A stretch of DNA of 64,000 bases, taken from NCBI RefSeq assembly GCF_003731765.1, contig NZ_MOAL01000002.1, positions 496,001-560,000 on the forward strand, read 5' to 3'. This DNA comes from Pseudomonas chlororaphis. Its GTDB lineage: Bacteria > Pseudomonadota > Gammaproteobacteria > Pseudomonadales > Pseudomonadaceae. The first letter of the stretch is position 1. Every line of letters starts with the position of its first letter. Of the stretch, positions 42,192 to 51,832 are shown one piece after another. Below the pieces are notes generated by a model. The model was not told where the DNA came from. It saw only the letters and a list, made by a program, of their open reading frames with translations, and did not search any database. Position numbers and translations under genes: made by a program.

Positions 42192-42637
42192 GTCTATCTC
42201 CATTAGCAGAATGAATTCACCCAACCCGGGCACTCTAGCAAGACTCAAGGGAGCTCGCTGCAACGAACACACGGGGGCACTGCGGTCGATTGTCCAACCC
42301 TACCCGCCCTCGCCACCCTGCCCGGGAGAGTTCTGACCGCACTGAAAAACAGGCGTTCCCATACAAAACCGGCGCCATCCGTCTAGATCAAGCCTTTGCA
42401 CGATTCTCCGAAATTCCGCCACAACACCCGCTACTTTTCCTACGCAATCCAACACAGCGCTTGATTTGAGAAGGCTTGGGCTTTGCTGTTAAATAGAGCC
42501 CGTGTCGTTGTTGCCTATTTCTCGGTGACCGCGCATAGGCTGATACCGCGTACGTGCCTACCGCCTCACATTGTTCAGAAGCGAACCGTGCGTCATCAGC
42601 TCCTCCTTGTGATCCTTCTTAACGTGAGTTACTCAAA
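42192..42637. other. Long intergenic region with leader of the membrane cold-shock gene
   Basis: 446 bp without an ORF I would support. A likely sigma-70 promoter is TTGAGA (42466-42471), 17-bp spacer, TTAAAT (42489-42494), which would give a leader of about 138 nt before ATG 42638. The leader contains several short inverted repeats. Long structured leaders are usual for cold-shock genes. Confidence 0.5.
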
Positions 42638-43243
42638 ATGTTGAAAATCGTCCACCTGCTAACAGGCGCCGCAGCGTTGCTGCTGTCCTTTATCCCCAGT
42701 CTGAGATCCGAAGCCATCCCCTACCTGCAACAACCTGACGCGCTGTTCCTGGCATTTTTCGGCCTGCTCAACCTGATCCTGGCTCCGGTCATCCCCTACT
42801 GGAACAAAGGCCCGCGTCATCAACTGCAGAACCTGGTCAGTGCCCTGCTGGTACTGGCGGTGGTCTTGCAAACCCTCACCCTGCTTGCCCCCATGCCAGT
42901 GATTGGCGGCCAACCTGCGGTCTTGCTCAGCTTGCTGACGGCCATCCTTGCGGTTGCCCTGCACTTGGTCATCAACCTGTACAAGTCCTCACCCAACAGC
43001 TCGCCGTCGCAAAACTACGACATGAGCAACCGCGATACCGGCACAGTGAAGTGGTTCAACACCTCGAAAGGCTTCGGCTTTATTTCCCGTGATTCCGGCG
43101 ACGACATTTTCGTGCACTTTCGTGCAATTCGCGGAGAAGGCCATCGCGTGCTGGTGGAAGGCCAACGTGTCGAGTTCTCGGTGATGAACCGCGACAAGGG
43201 CCTGCAAGCTGAAGACGTGATCGCCGCCCTGCCGCGCCGCTGA
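42638..43243 (+). CDS. Membrane-anchored cold-shock-domain protein
   Basis: A 201-residue protein. Residues 1-118 form about four hydrophobic segments ([72 protein letters not shown]). After a Ser/Asn-rich linker, residues 132-201 are a complete cold-shock domain with [18 protein letters not shown] (RNP1) and IFVHF (RNP2). It matches the place of PA0961 in P. aeruginosa. The RNA-binding domain should face the cytoplasm; the purpose of the anchor is unknown. ATG 43022 at the domain start could also yield a free cold-shock protein. Confidence 0.9.
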   Translation: MLKIVHLLTGAAALLLSFIPSLRSEAIPYLQQPDALFLAFFGLLNLILAPVIPYWNKGPRHQLQNLVSALLVLAVVLQTLTLLAPMPVIGGQPAVLLSLLTAILAVALHLVINLYKSSPNSSPSQNYDMSNRDTGTVKWFNTSKGFGFISRDSGDDIFVHFRAIRGEGHRVLVEGQRVEFSVMNRDKGLQAEDVIAALPRR

Positions 43244-43253
43244 TTCAGCCCAT

Positions 43254-43283
43254 AAAAAAACCGCGCCACGGCGCGGTTTTTTT
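43254..43283. terminator. Bidirectional terminator between the cold-shock gene and slyX
   Basis: AAAAAAACCGCGCC-ACG-GCGCGGTTTTTTT: strong symmetrical stem with A- and T-runs. Confidence 0.95.
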
Positions 43284-43316
43284 ATTGCCCAGGGATAAGC
43301 AAACTCAGGCTCACCC

Positions 43317-43523
43317 TCAGTAATGGGGCGGTGGTGCCTCTTCCTCAAAAGACTCGAACTGCCCCACCATCTCTTCCTGACGCTTAAGCAGCGCCGCCAT
43401 CTGCAGCTGCAGGCGATCGACGACCTTCTGCTGCGACACCAGCACATCGTTCAAGGCTTGAATGGTGTCGTCCTGAAAGGCCAGGCGGCTCTCCAGATCG
43501 GTCACACGCTCATCCAGACTCAT
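43317..43523 (-). CDS. slyX: SlyX-family protein
   Basis: A 68-residue coiled-coil protein with the SlyX pattern: [19 protein letters not shown], then [19 protein letters not shown] and a C-terminal PPHY-type tail (APPPHY). Function is not known. It starts 4 bp after the HIT gene stop, so the two share a transcript. Confidence 0.92.
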   Translation of the reverse strand: MSLDERVTDLESRLAFQDDTIQALNDVLVSQQKVVDRLQLQMAALLKRQEEMVGQFESFEEEAPPPHY

Positions 43524-43526
43524 GAT

Positions 43527-43961
43527 TCAACCCTCCAGAAACTTGAAGTCATCGGCCAGTACCAGGCGCAGCCTTTCGCGAATGGCGGCAACTTGCTCGG
43601 CACTGTAAGGCTTCGCCGGATGTTTACCCCAAACCGGTGCGGGCCATGCAGCATCGTCGCGCTTACGCACAATGACGTGCATGTGCAATTGACTCACCAC
43701 GTTGCCCAGAGTTGCCACGTTCAACTTGTCGGCGTCAAAGGAGTCCTTGAGCAACTCGGCAAGTGCCGTGGTCTCAAGCCACAACTGTTGTTGATCCGCC
43801 GCGTCCAGCTGGAAGAGTTCGCTTATATCCTCCCGCCGTGGCACGAGGATGAACCATGGATAGTTCGCATCATTGGATAGGAGTAACCGGCACAGTGGAA
43901 AATCACCGATGGGCAATGTGTCTTGTTGAAGCCGTGAATCTAAAGTGAACACCGCGTGCAC
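43527..43961 (-). CDS. HIT-domain protein
   Basis: A 144-residue HIT-superfamily protein, presumably a nucleotide hydrolase or transferase. The histidine triad region reads QLHMHVIVRKRDD, with only two of the three usual histidines in the HxHxHxx pattern; this is common in this subfamily. An N-terminal CRLLLSNDANYPWFILVPRR precedes it. It is upstream of slyX. Substrate unknown. Confidence 0.88.
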   Translation of the reverse strand: MHAVFTLDSRLQQDTLPIGDFPLCRLLLSNDANYPWFILVPRREDISELFQLDAADQQQLWLETTALAELLKDSFDADKLNVATLGNVVSQLHMHVIVRKRDDAAWPAPVWGKHPAKPYSAEQVAAIRERLRLVLADDFKFLEG

Positions 43962-44890
43962 TCCCCCTCAGTTCATCACATTTCAGCTTGGCGCCCAGCG
44001 CAACAGGCAATGGGCCAAACGACAGACGCGCAGCATACCTGCGAATGCCCGGCGGTTCATGACCCATGACCCTGCGTCGCACCGCTCGCAGAACGGGCGT
44101 ACTGACAAGGGCCGGATGGCGCACCGCAAAAAACGCCCCACACACGGACATTTTCCAATGCGACGCACTGTTTACGGGCGCGCAACTCTCACCCCCTCAG
44201 AAACTGACCGGTCGACCGCTCAGCGATCAGTTCCCTGCTGGCCGGCCGCTGTACGGAAACCGCACAGTGCTGCATTTTTTCTGCACCAAAACCGCACAGT
44301 AGGTCTACGCTAAGCACCTTAAGCATCCGTGCACTACTCACTGCAGGGTGTTAACCGGTAACGTTTTTGACCACAGGGGACGGATCGCCCCACGCACAAC
44401 ACGAGGGATACCGTGACGTCAAGCCAATCAAAACGCACTTAAAACTCAAGCCTTATGCGGTTTTTGCAGGCCCATAGGGTCGTCGAGAAAAAATATTCGG
44501 TTTTTTTCGATTTGTGCACGCTTGTTGCATTCTCCCCAACATCGTCTAAAAGACCCTCGTCGAAAGTGAGCGTCTTGAAGACAAATAATAATAGTGGCAA
44601 GGCTGCCCTTGGGTGATTTGAGTGCTTGTGTAGAGGTTGTTTCTACCTTTCTCGCACCGTCAAAGACAGCACTGAAGTTGTCGGGCGCGTTACAACCCGA
44701 CTGCAAAATAGCGACATGAATCAAGCCATTTGCGACATGGTCGTAAAGAAGCTGAAAGGATAGATACTCAAGTATCGCCAACATTGTCAGCGTGATATAA
44801 GTTTGCGCCGACACAAAAAGAAAGAGCCGCCCAGATAATAAAACAGGTGGGACGGCAGTACTCTTCTAAAAACCAAAGGAGCAAATCACG
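43962..44890. other. Long region upstream of the oprD-family porin
   Basis: 929 bp with only short overlapping frames that look like noise. It holds a 12-bp direct repeat AAACCGCACAGT (44257-44268 and 44289-44300), a T-rich hairpin near 44483-44510, and an ArgR-like operator (44696-44737). Base composition is more AT-rich from about 44400 on. The porin ribosome site AAAGGAGCAAATCACG precedes ATG 44891. A small RNA in 44300-44700 cannot be excluded. Confidence 0.5.
44696..44737 (-). promoter_or_regulatory. ArgR-like operator upstream of the porin
   Basis: Two perfect TGTCGC cores on the minus strand (44737-44732 and 44716-44711), exactly 21 bp apart, as in the ArgR rule TGTCGC-N8-AA-N5. The AA positions read TG and AG. 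ArgR control of oprD by arginine is established in P. aeruginosa. Confidence 0.6.
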
Positions 44891-46204
44891 ATGCGCGTGA
44901 TGAAGTGGAGCATGATCGCCCTGGCTGTTTCTGCAGGCACCTCGCAGTTCGCAATCGCGTCCTCTCAGGACGACGCAAAGGGCTTTATCGAAGACAGTAC
45001 CCTGACCGCGAAAACCCGCGCGATGTACATGAACCGTGATTACAAAAGCGGTGCCGGCAACGTCGCTAAGAAAGATGGTAGCCCAGGCTTCGAAAGCGGC
45101 TATCGCCAAGACACCGGTGTCAGCGAACTGCTGAACTACCAGTCGGGCTTCACTCAAGGCACCGTTGGCTTCGGTATCGATGCCATGGCCATGGGTAGCG
45201 TCAAACTTGACGGTGGCTCGGGTCGTGCTGGCAACGGTCTGTTCGCTAAAGACTCGTCTGGTGATCCTGAAAAAACCCAATCCAAAGCGGCAGCCGCAGT
45301 CAAACTGCGCGTTTCCGACACCGTACTGAAGTACGGTAACCAATTCGTATCCAGCCCGGTTTTCACCACCGACGACGGCCGTCTGTTGCCTGAAGTCGCC
45401 ACCGGCACCTTGATCACCAGCAACGAGATCAAAGGCCTGGAACTGACCGGCGGTCGCTTCACCGCAGTGAGCGGTCAGACCTCCATGGGTCGCGACACCA
45501 TCAACGGCACAGGCCTGACTTCGGTGAACCTCGCCGGCGCCACCTACTCTGGCCTTGAGAACTTCGTATTCGCTTTCCACGCTTCCGACGTTGAAGACTA
45601 CTGGAAGAAGCAATACGCCAACGTGAACTACACCCTGCCGTTGAGCGAGAAACAATCGCTGAACTTTGACTTCAACGCCTATCGCAGCAACGACGAGGGT
45701 AAAAAACTCGGCGGCGATCTGGATAACCGCGTATGGAGCCTGGCAGCAGCGTACAGCATCGACGCGCACAAATTCACCGTGGCGTACCAGCAGTCCTCGG
45801 GCGACACCGGCTACAAATACGGTGTTGACGGCGGCGGTACCGTTTACCTGGCCAACTCCGTGCAAATCTCCGACTTCGTCGGCGAAGACGAGAAATCCTG
45901 GCAAGCTCGCTACGACATCAACATGGCCTCCTTCGGCGTACCAGGTCTGAGCTTCATGACCCGTTACACCTACGGTACCGATGCCACTGTTCGTAATGCC
46001 CTCGGCGCAATCACCACCGACGGCACCGAGCGCGAGTGGGACTTGGAAGCCAAGTACGTGCTGCAAGAAGGCCCGGCCAAAGACCTGTCCTTCCGTCTGC
46101 GTAACGCCATCTACCGTGGCAGCAACGCCGACTACCGTGCAACCAACTACGACAACCTGAACGATCTGCGTCTGATCGTGGAATACCCACTGAGCATCTT
46201 GTAA
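44891..46204 (+). CDS. OprD-family outer-membrane porin
   Basis: A 437-residue outer-membrane channel with a signal peptide at about residues 1-23 (ends FAIASS). The mature N-terminus GFIEDSTLTAKTRAMYMNRD is the OprD-family signature, and the C-terminal strand LRLIVEYPLSIL closes the 18-strand barrel. The P. aeruginosa gene in the matching place is oprD, which admits basic amino acids and carbapenems; whether this copy is the true orthologue or one of the many OprD/Occ paralogues cannot be settled here. It has its own terminator and an ArgR-like operator. Confidence 0.93.
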   Translation: MRVMKWSMIALAVSAGTSQFAIASSQDDAKGFIEDSTLTAKTRAMYMNRDYKSGAGNVAKKDGSPGFESGYRQDTGVSELLNYQSGFTQGTVGFGIDAMAMGSVKLDGGSGRAGNGLFAKDSSGDPEKTQSKAAAAVKLRVSDTVLKYGNQFVSSPVFTTDDGRLLPEVATGTLITSNEIKGLELTGGRFTAVSGQTSMGRDTINGTGLTSVNLAGATYSGLENFVFAFHASDVEDYWKKQYANVNYTLPLSEKQSLNFDFNAYRSNDEGKKLGGDLDNRVWSLAAAYSIDAHKFTVAYQQSSGDTGYKYGVDGGGTVYLANSVQISDFVGEDEKSWQARYDINMASFGVPGLSFMTRYTYGTDATVRNALGAITTDGTEREWDLEAKYVLQEGPAKDLSFRLRNAIYRGSNADYRATNYDNLNDLRLIVEYPLSIL

Positions 46205-46242
46205 TTCAGTGGTTGTTCGCAGGTAGAGCATTGCTCTAAAAC

Positions 46243-46277
46243 AAAACCGCTCACCCTATCCGGTGAGCGGTTTTTTT
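46243..46277 (+). terminator. Terminator of the porin gene
   Basis: AAAACCGCTCACC / GGTGAGCGGTTTT with a 6-nt loop and seven T. Confidence 0.95.
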
Positions 46278-46412
46278 ATGGGCGCCTTACAGCAATACAA
46301 AGGCAACGACTAATTAGGAAGCTAACAACTTAGCCAAACCGTCAGTTCTCGATGTAATGACTAACAACATCGACTCCGGCAAAGATTCGGTATTTATTAA
46401 AGTGACAGAAAT

Positions 46413-46436
46413 AAAACAAGGGGCCTAAGCCCCCTG
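46413..46436 (-). terminator. Terminator of mscS
   Basis: On the minus strand AGGGGGCTTAGGCCCCT followed by TGTTTTATTT, about 47 bp past the mscS stop. The remaining 46278-46412 is AT-rich and shows nothing I recognise. Confidence 0.75.
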
Positions 46437-46482
46437 AATGAATCACCCATACTTGACCGCTAAGGCAAGTTATTAGAGCGAC

Positions 46483-47325
46483 TTACTGCGGTGCAGCTTC
46501 CTGGACAACACGGATGACCCGCTGTGGAAACGGGATATCAATTCCTGCAGCCCGCAGTCGATCACGGGACAGCTCGTTGAAGCGGAACATCACGTCCCAG
46601 TAGTCCGCAGTCTTTACCCAAACCCGCAGCGACAAGGTGATCGCACTGTCACCCAGGGTCGAGACCACTGCCACGGGCGCCGGATCGGCCAGTACTCGCT
46701 CATCCTGAGCCAGCTCCAGCAGGACTTCCCGAGCCTTTTGCAGGTCGGCGTCGTAATCCACGCCCACATCAAACACCACCTTGCGCGTCGGCTGACGGTT
46801 GTAGTTGGTGATGATGCCGTTGGACAGGTTGCCGTTAGGCACGATCACCGTCTTGTTGTCACCGGTGCGCAACACAGTGTGGAAAATTTGAATGCTGTCG
46901 ACCGTGCCGCTGATGCCCTGGGCTTCGATCCAGTCACCGATACGGAACGGACGGAACAACAGAATCAGTACCCCGCCGGCGAAATTCGCCAGGCTACCTT
47001 GCAGGGCCAAGCCAATGGCCAGGCCTGCCGCACCGATTGCGGCCACAAAGGAGGTGGTCTCGACACCGATCATCGAGGCGACGCTAACAATCAGCAGCAC
47101 CTTGAGAATGATGTTGGCCAGGCTGCTGATAAAACCCTGCAGGGCCAGGTCGGCATTGCGCAGCGCCAGCAACTGACCGACTTTATGGGTCAGCTTGTTG
47201 ATCAGCCACCAACCGATGGCCAGGGTAATGACCGCCAGCAACACACGGCTGCCGTACTCCATGATCATTGGAATCCAGGCTTGGGAAGCCTTGACCAGGT
47301 GATCCACTTCAGCGTTCAAATCCAT
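46483..47325 (-). CDS. mscS: Small-conductance mechanosensitive channel
   Basis: A 280-residue inner-membrane channel that opens on hypo-osmotic shock. Three membrane helices precede the beta domain; the pore helix is GAAGLAIGLALQGSLANFAG with its glycine/alanine packing, then VLILLFRPFRIGD. The C-terminus has the usual IPFPQRVIRV. Length matches the short E. coli MscS. It is the first of the leftward block that ends at this site and lies 137 bp before yajQ. Confidence 0.97.
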   Translation of the reverse strand: MDLNAEVDHLVKASQAWIPMIMEYGSRVLLAVITLAIGWWLINKLTHKVGQLLALRNADLALQGFISSLANIILKVLLIVSVASMIGVETTSFVAAIGAAGLAIGLALQGSLANFAGGVLILLFRPFRIGDWIEAQGISGTVDSIQIFHTVLRTGDNKTVIVPNGNLSNGIITNYNRQPTRKVVFDVGVDYDADLQKAREVLLELAQDERVLADPAPVAVVSTLGDSAITLSLRVWVKTADYWDVMFRFNELSRDRLRAAGIDIPFPQRVIRVVQEAAPQ

Positions 47326-47462
47326 CTATTTCTCCTGATTCCCGGGGGCCCGGCTGATATGTCTGATCGACAGAACGATCAAGTTCCAGGGAGCTTGATC
47401 GTTTCTGCCACTGCTCGGGCCTCGGACGCCAATAAGCCCTGGAGGTTCCCGCAAGCAGCCAA

Positions 47463-47948
47463 TCAGTCGCGGAAGTTATTGAATTGCAGGGGCATACCAA
47501 ACTCTTTGGCCCGCAGCGCCGCAATGGCCTCTTGCAGGTCATCGCGCTTCTTGCCGGTGACTCGGACCTGCTCGCCCTGGATCGCGGCCTGGACCTTGAG
47601 CTTGGCGTCCTTGATATGGGCGACGATTTTCTTCGCCAGCTCTTTATCGATGCCTTCCTTGAGGGTCGCCTCTTGCTTCATCAGCTTGCCCGAGGCGTAG
47701 GCGTCTTTGACTTCAAGGCACTGCACATCGATCTTGCGCTTGACCAGGGACAGCTTGAGGATCTCGATCATCGCCTCCAACTGGAACTCGGCTTCGGCTG
47801 TGAGGTTGACGGTCAGTTCCTTTTCCTTGAACTCGAAGCTGCCTTTGCCCTTCAAGTCATAACGACGGTCCAGTTCCTTGACGGCGTTTTCCACCGCGTT
47901 GGTGACTTCGTGTTTGTCCAGTTCGGATACCACGTCGAACGACGGCAT
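47463..47948 (-). CDS. yajQ: YajQ-family cyclic di-GMP-binding protein
   Basis: A 161-residue protein with two ferredoxin-like domains. The family start [20 protein letters not shown] and the end [22 protein letters not shown] match. Members bind cyclic di-GMP in Xanthomonas and Pseudomonas and influence transcription and virulence. It is divergent from panE. Confidence 0.95.
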   Translation of the reverse strand: MPSFDVVSELDKHEVTNAVENAVKELDRRYDLKGKGSFEFKEKELTVNLTAEAEFQLEAMIEILKLSLVKRKIDVQCLEVKDAYASGKLMKQEATLKEGIDKELAKKIVAHIKDAKLKVQAAIQGEQVRVTGKKRDDLQEAIAALRAKEFGMPLQFNNFRD

Positions 47949-47965
47949 GTACTCTCTCCAAATAA

Positions 47966-49009
<1,044 letters not shown>

Positions 49010-49054
49010 GCAGCGGCTACGCTGCCCACTTGCTCCTTTCCTGCGATATAGCCG

Positions 49055-51091
49055 ATGCCATTGCGCCAGCGTCTCGAAAATCTGCCGGTCGGCCAAAAAC
49101 TCTTGGCCGCCCTGCTTGTTCTGCTGACCACCGTGCTGTTGGTCGCCAACCTGACCTTTATCAGCGCCGCTTACTGGATCTCCCAAGAAAGCATGGCCCC
49201 CCAGGCGTTGCAGACCATTGGCCGCCTCGTATCGAATCCAACCCTGGCCATCGAAGCCCTGGACTCGCCGCAGAACGCGGAAAAACTCCTCGATGAGCTC
49301 GACAGTTACACACCCCTGCGCGCCGCTGCCCTGTATGACGGCAAAGGCCTGCGCCTGGCTCAACTGCAACACGGCGAACACCTGAAGCTGCCGGAGCGCT
49401 ACCGGCACATCGAAGCCTGGCAGTTGACCGAGTTTCGCAGCAACCAGGTGATTACCCTGCCCCGCCCCGGCCAGGCGCCGGGGCATCTGTTGCTGGTGGC
49501 CACCAGCGAGCTGCCCATGGCCTTCTACACCGGGACCCTCACTGCCAGCCTGGGCATCCTGATCTTCAGCGTACTGCTGTGGCTGCTGATCGCCCGCCAG
49601 ATCAAACGCCTGATCACCCAGCCGATCCACCAGCTCGAGGTGTTGTCGCGGCAAGTGACCCGGGAAGAGAACTACGCGCTGCGTGCATCCCGGGGCAACC
49701 ACGACGAAATCGGCAGCCTGGCCGAGGCCTTCAACACCATGCTGTCGCGAATCGAAGCCCGTGAGCAACAGCTCAAACGCGCCCGTGACGACTCCCAGGC
49801 CGCCTATGACCAGGCCCAGGGGCTGGCGGAAGAAACCCGCCACACCAACCGCAAGCTGGAGCTGGAAGTTCAGGTGCGGAGCAAAATCGAGAAAAAACTC
49901 ACCGGCTTTCAGAACTACCTCAACAGCATCATCGACTCCATGCCGTCGGCCCTGATCGCCCTGGATGAGCAGCTTTACGTCACCCAGTGGAACCAGGAAG
50001 CCAGCGCCCTGTCCGGCACCCGCCTCGACGAAGCCCTGAACCAGCCGATCTTCCTTGCCTTTGAACCGCTCAAGCCGTTCCTGCCCCAACTCAAGGAAAC
50101 CGTGGAGCAGCACACCGTGACCAAGGTCGAGCGCGTGACCTGGTTCAAGGACGAAGAAGCCAAGCACTACGCCCTGACCTTCTACCCCTTGATGGGCGGC
50201 GCAGGGCGTGGGGTGGTGATCCGTATCGACGACATCACTCAACGCCTGTCCCTGGAAGAAATGATGGTGCAGTCAGAGAAGATGCTTTCGGTGGGTGGCC
50301 TGGCCGCTGGCATGGCCCATGAGATCAACAACCCCTTGGGCGCGATCCTGCACAACGTGCAGAACATTCGCCGACGCTTGTCGCCAGAACTGCCGAAAAA
50401 CCTCGAACATGCCGAGCTGGTCGGCATCGAACTGGACAGCGTCAACCGCTACCTGGAGAGCCGGGAAGTGCCACAACTGCTCGACGGTATCCAGCAGGCC
50501 GGCGCTCGGGCAGCGAAGATCGTCACCCACATGCTCAGTTTCAGCCGGCGCAGCAATCGGCAAATGGCCCCTTGCGACCTGCCGGCGCTGATCGACCAGG
50601 CGGTGGAAATCGCCGGCAACGACTTCGACCTGGCCATCGGTTTCGACTTCAAGGGCCAAGCCATCGTGCGCCAGTTCGACCCACAACTGGGACCGGTGCC
50701 TGGAACGGCCAACGAACTGGAGCAGGTGCTGCTCAACCTGCTGAAAAACGCAGCCCAGGCCATTCACCAGCGCGAAGACGATCGCGAGCCCGGGCGCATC
50801 ATCCTGCGCACCCGCCTGAACCCGCCCTGGGCGGAAATCCAGGTCGAGGACAACGGCATCGGCATGAATGAGAACGTGCGCAAACGCACCTTCGAACCCT
50901 TTTTCACCACCAAGGAAATCGGCCAGGGCACCGGCCTTGGCCTGTCCGTGTCCTACTTCATCATTACCAACAACCATAAGGGACAGATGGAAGTGCAATC
51001 GACTCGCGGCCAGGGCACCTGCTTCACCTTGCGCCTGCCGCTGGCCGGCGCCCATCCGCTGCCCCAGGCACCGCAACCACTGGAGGGCTAA
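49055..51091 (+). CDS. Orphan sensor histidine kinase with HAMP and PAS domains
   Basis: A 678-residue inner-membrane kinase. Membrane helices lie near residues 15-40 and 160-185 with a periplasmic sensor between them. HAMP follows (RQIKRLITQPIHQLEVLSRQ), then a coiled coil, a PAS domain (IIDSMPSALIALDEQLYVTQW), H-box GLAAGMAHEINNPLG, N-box LLNLLKNAAQA, and G boxes VEDNGIGM and GTGLGLS. No response regulator is next to it. The matching P. aeruginosa gene is PA4398, linked by others to motility. The ligand is unknown. Confidence 0.93.
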   Translation: MPLRQRLENLPVGQKLLAALLVLLTTVLLVANLTFISAAYWISQESMAPQALQTIGRLVSNPTLAIEALDSPQNAEKLLDELDSYTPLRAAALYDGKGLRLAQLQHGEHLKLPERYRHIEAWQLTEFRSNQVITLPRPGQAPGHLLLVATSELPMAFYTGTLTASLGILIFSVLLWLLIARQIKRLITQPIHQLEVLSRQVTREENYALRASRGNHDEIGSLAEAFNTMLSRIEAREQQLKRARDDSQAAYDQAQGLAEETRHTNRKLELEVQVRSKIEKKLTGFQNYLNSIIDSMPSALIALDEQLYVTQWNQEASALSGTRLDEALNQPIFLAFEPLKPFLPQLKETVEQHTVTKVERVTWFKDEEAKHYALTFYPLMGGAGRGVVIRIDDITQRLSLEEMMVQSEKMLSVGGLAAGMAHEINNPLGAILHNVQNIRRRLSPELPKNLEHAELVGIELDSVNRYLESREVPQLLDGIQQAGARAAKIVTHMLSFSRRSNRQMAPCDLPALIDQAVEIAGNDFDLAIGFDFKGQAIVRQFDPQLGPVPGTANELEQVLLNLLKNAAQAIHQREDDREPGRIILRTRLNPPWAEIQVEDNGIGMNENVRKRTFEPFFTTKEIGQGTGLGLSVSYFIITNNHKGQMEVQSTRGQGTCFTLRLPLAGAHPLPQAPQPLEG

Positions 51092-51093
51092 AC

Positions 51094-51669
51094 ATGGGCT
51101 TTCGCTTGTCGAAAATTTATACCCGCACCGGCGACCAAGGCGAAACCGGGCTGGGCGACGGCCGCCGTGTGCCCAAGGACCACCCGCGGATCGAAGCCAT
51201 TGGCGAGGTCGATACGCTGAACAGCCAGCTCGGGTTGTTGCTGGCTGGCCTGACCGAACACGGCCGCGCTGCGGGTGATCTGGACGAAGTACTGGAGGTG
51301 TTGAGCCCTTGCCAGCACCGGCTGTTCGACCTGGGTGGCGAGTTGGCGATGCCGGAGTATCAGGCACTCAACGGAGCAGAAGTGGAACGACTGGAGGCGG
51401 CCATTGACCGCTGGAACGAGGAACTGGGGCCACTGGAAAACTTCATCCTGCCCGGCGGCTCGGCGCTGATTGCCCAGGCCCACGTCTGCCGCAGCCTGGC
51501 CCGCAGCGCTGAGCGCCGCTGCCAGCATTTGAACGCGCTGGAGCCTTTGCAAGGGGTTGGGCTGGCTTACATCAATCGCCTGTCGGACCTGCTGTTTGTC
51601 GCGGCACGCATGATCGCCAAGCGCCAGGGCATTGCCGAAATCCTCTGGCAAGCCGCCGCCAAACCCTAA
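51094..51669 (+). CDS. Cob(I)alamin adenosyltransferase, PduO type
   Basis: A 191-residue enzyme that adenosylates corrinoid using ATP to give adenosylcobalamin. The PduO/EutT-type signature KIYTRTGDQGETGLGDGRR is at the N-terminus, and the C-terminal RSLARSAERRCQHL contains the conserved arginines. It starts two bases after the histidine kinase stop, so they are cotranscribed; the link may be accidental. A REPIN follows. Confidence 0.95.
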   Translation: MGFRLSKIYTRTGDQGETGLGDGRRVPKDHPRIEAIGEVDTLNSQLGLLLAGLTEHGRAAGDLDEVLEVLSPCQHRLFDLGGELAMPEYQALNGAEVERLEAAIDRWNEELGPLENFILPGGSALIAQAHVCRSLARSAERRCQHLNALEPLQGVGLAYINRLSDLLFVAARMIAKRQGIAEILWQAAAKP

Positions 51670-51714
51670 CCCCCGCCCTGTCGGACCTGCGGTGTGCAGC
51701 ACGCCTGATTGCCA

Positions 51715-51795
51715 GTAGGAGCCGGCTTGCCGGCGATCACCACTCAAGCCTGATGTGGGGCCTGAGGACGCCATCGCTAGCAAGCCAGCTCCTAC
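51715..51795. repeat. REPIN between the adenosyltransferase and the Nudix gene
   Basis: GTAGGAGCCGGCTTGCCGGC and the inverted GCTAGCAAGCCAGCTCCTAC, separated by about 40 bp, form a REP doublet between convergent genes. Confidence 0.9.
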
Positions 51796-51832
51796 AAAGC
51801 CAACGCCGACAACATCAGTCTCGACGTTTTCT

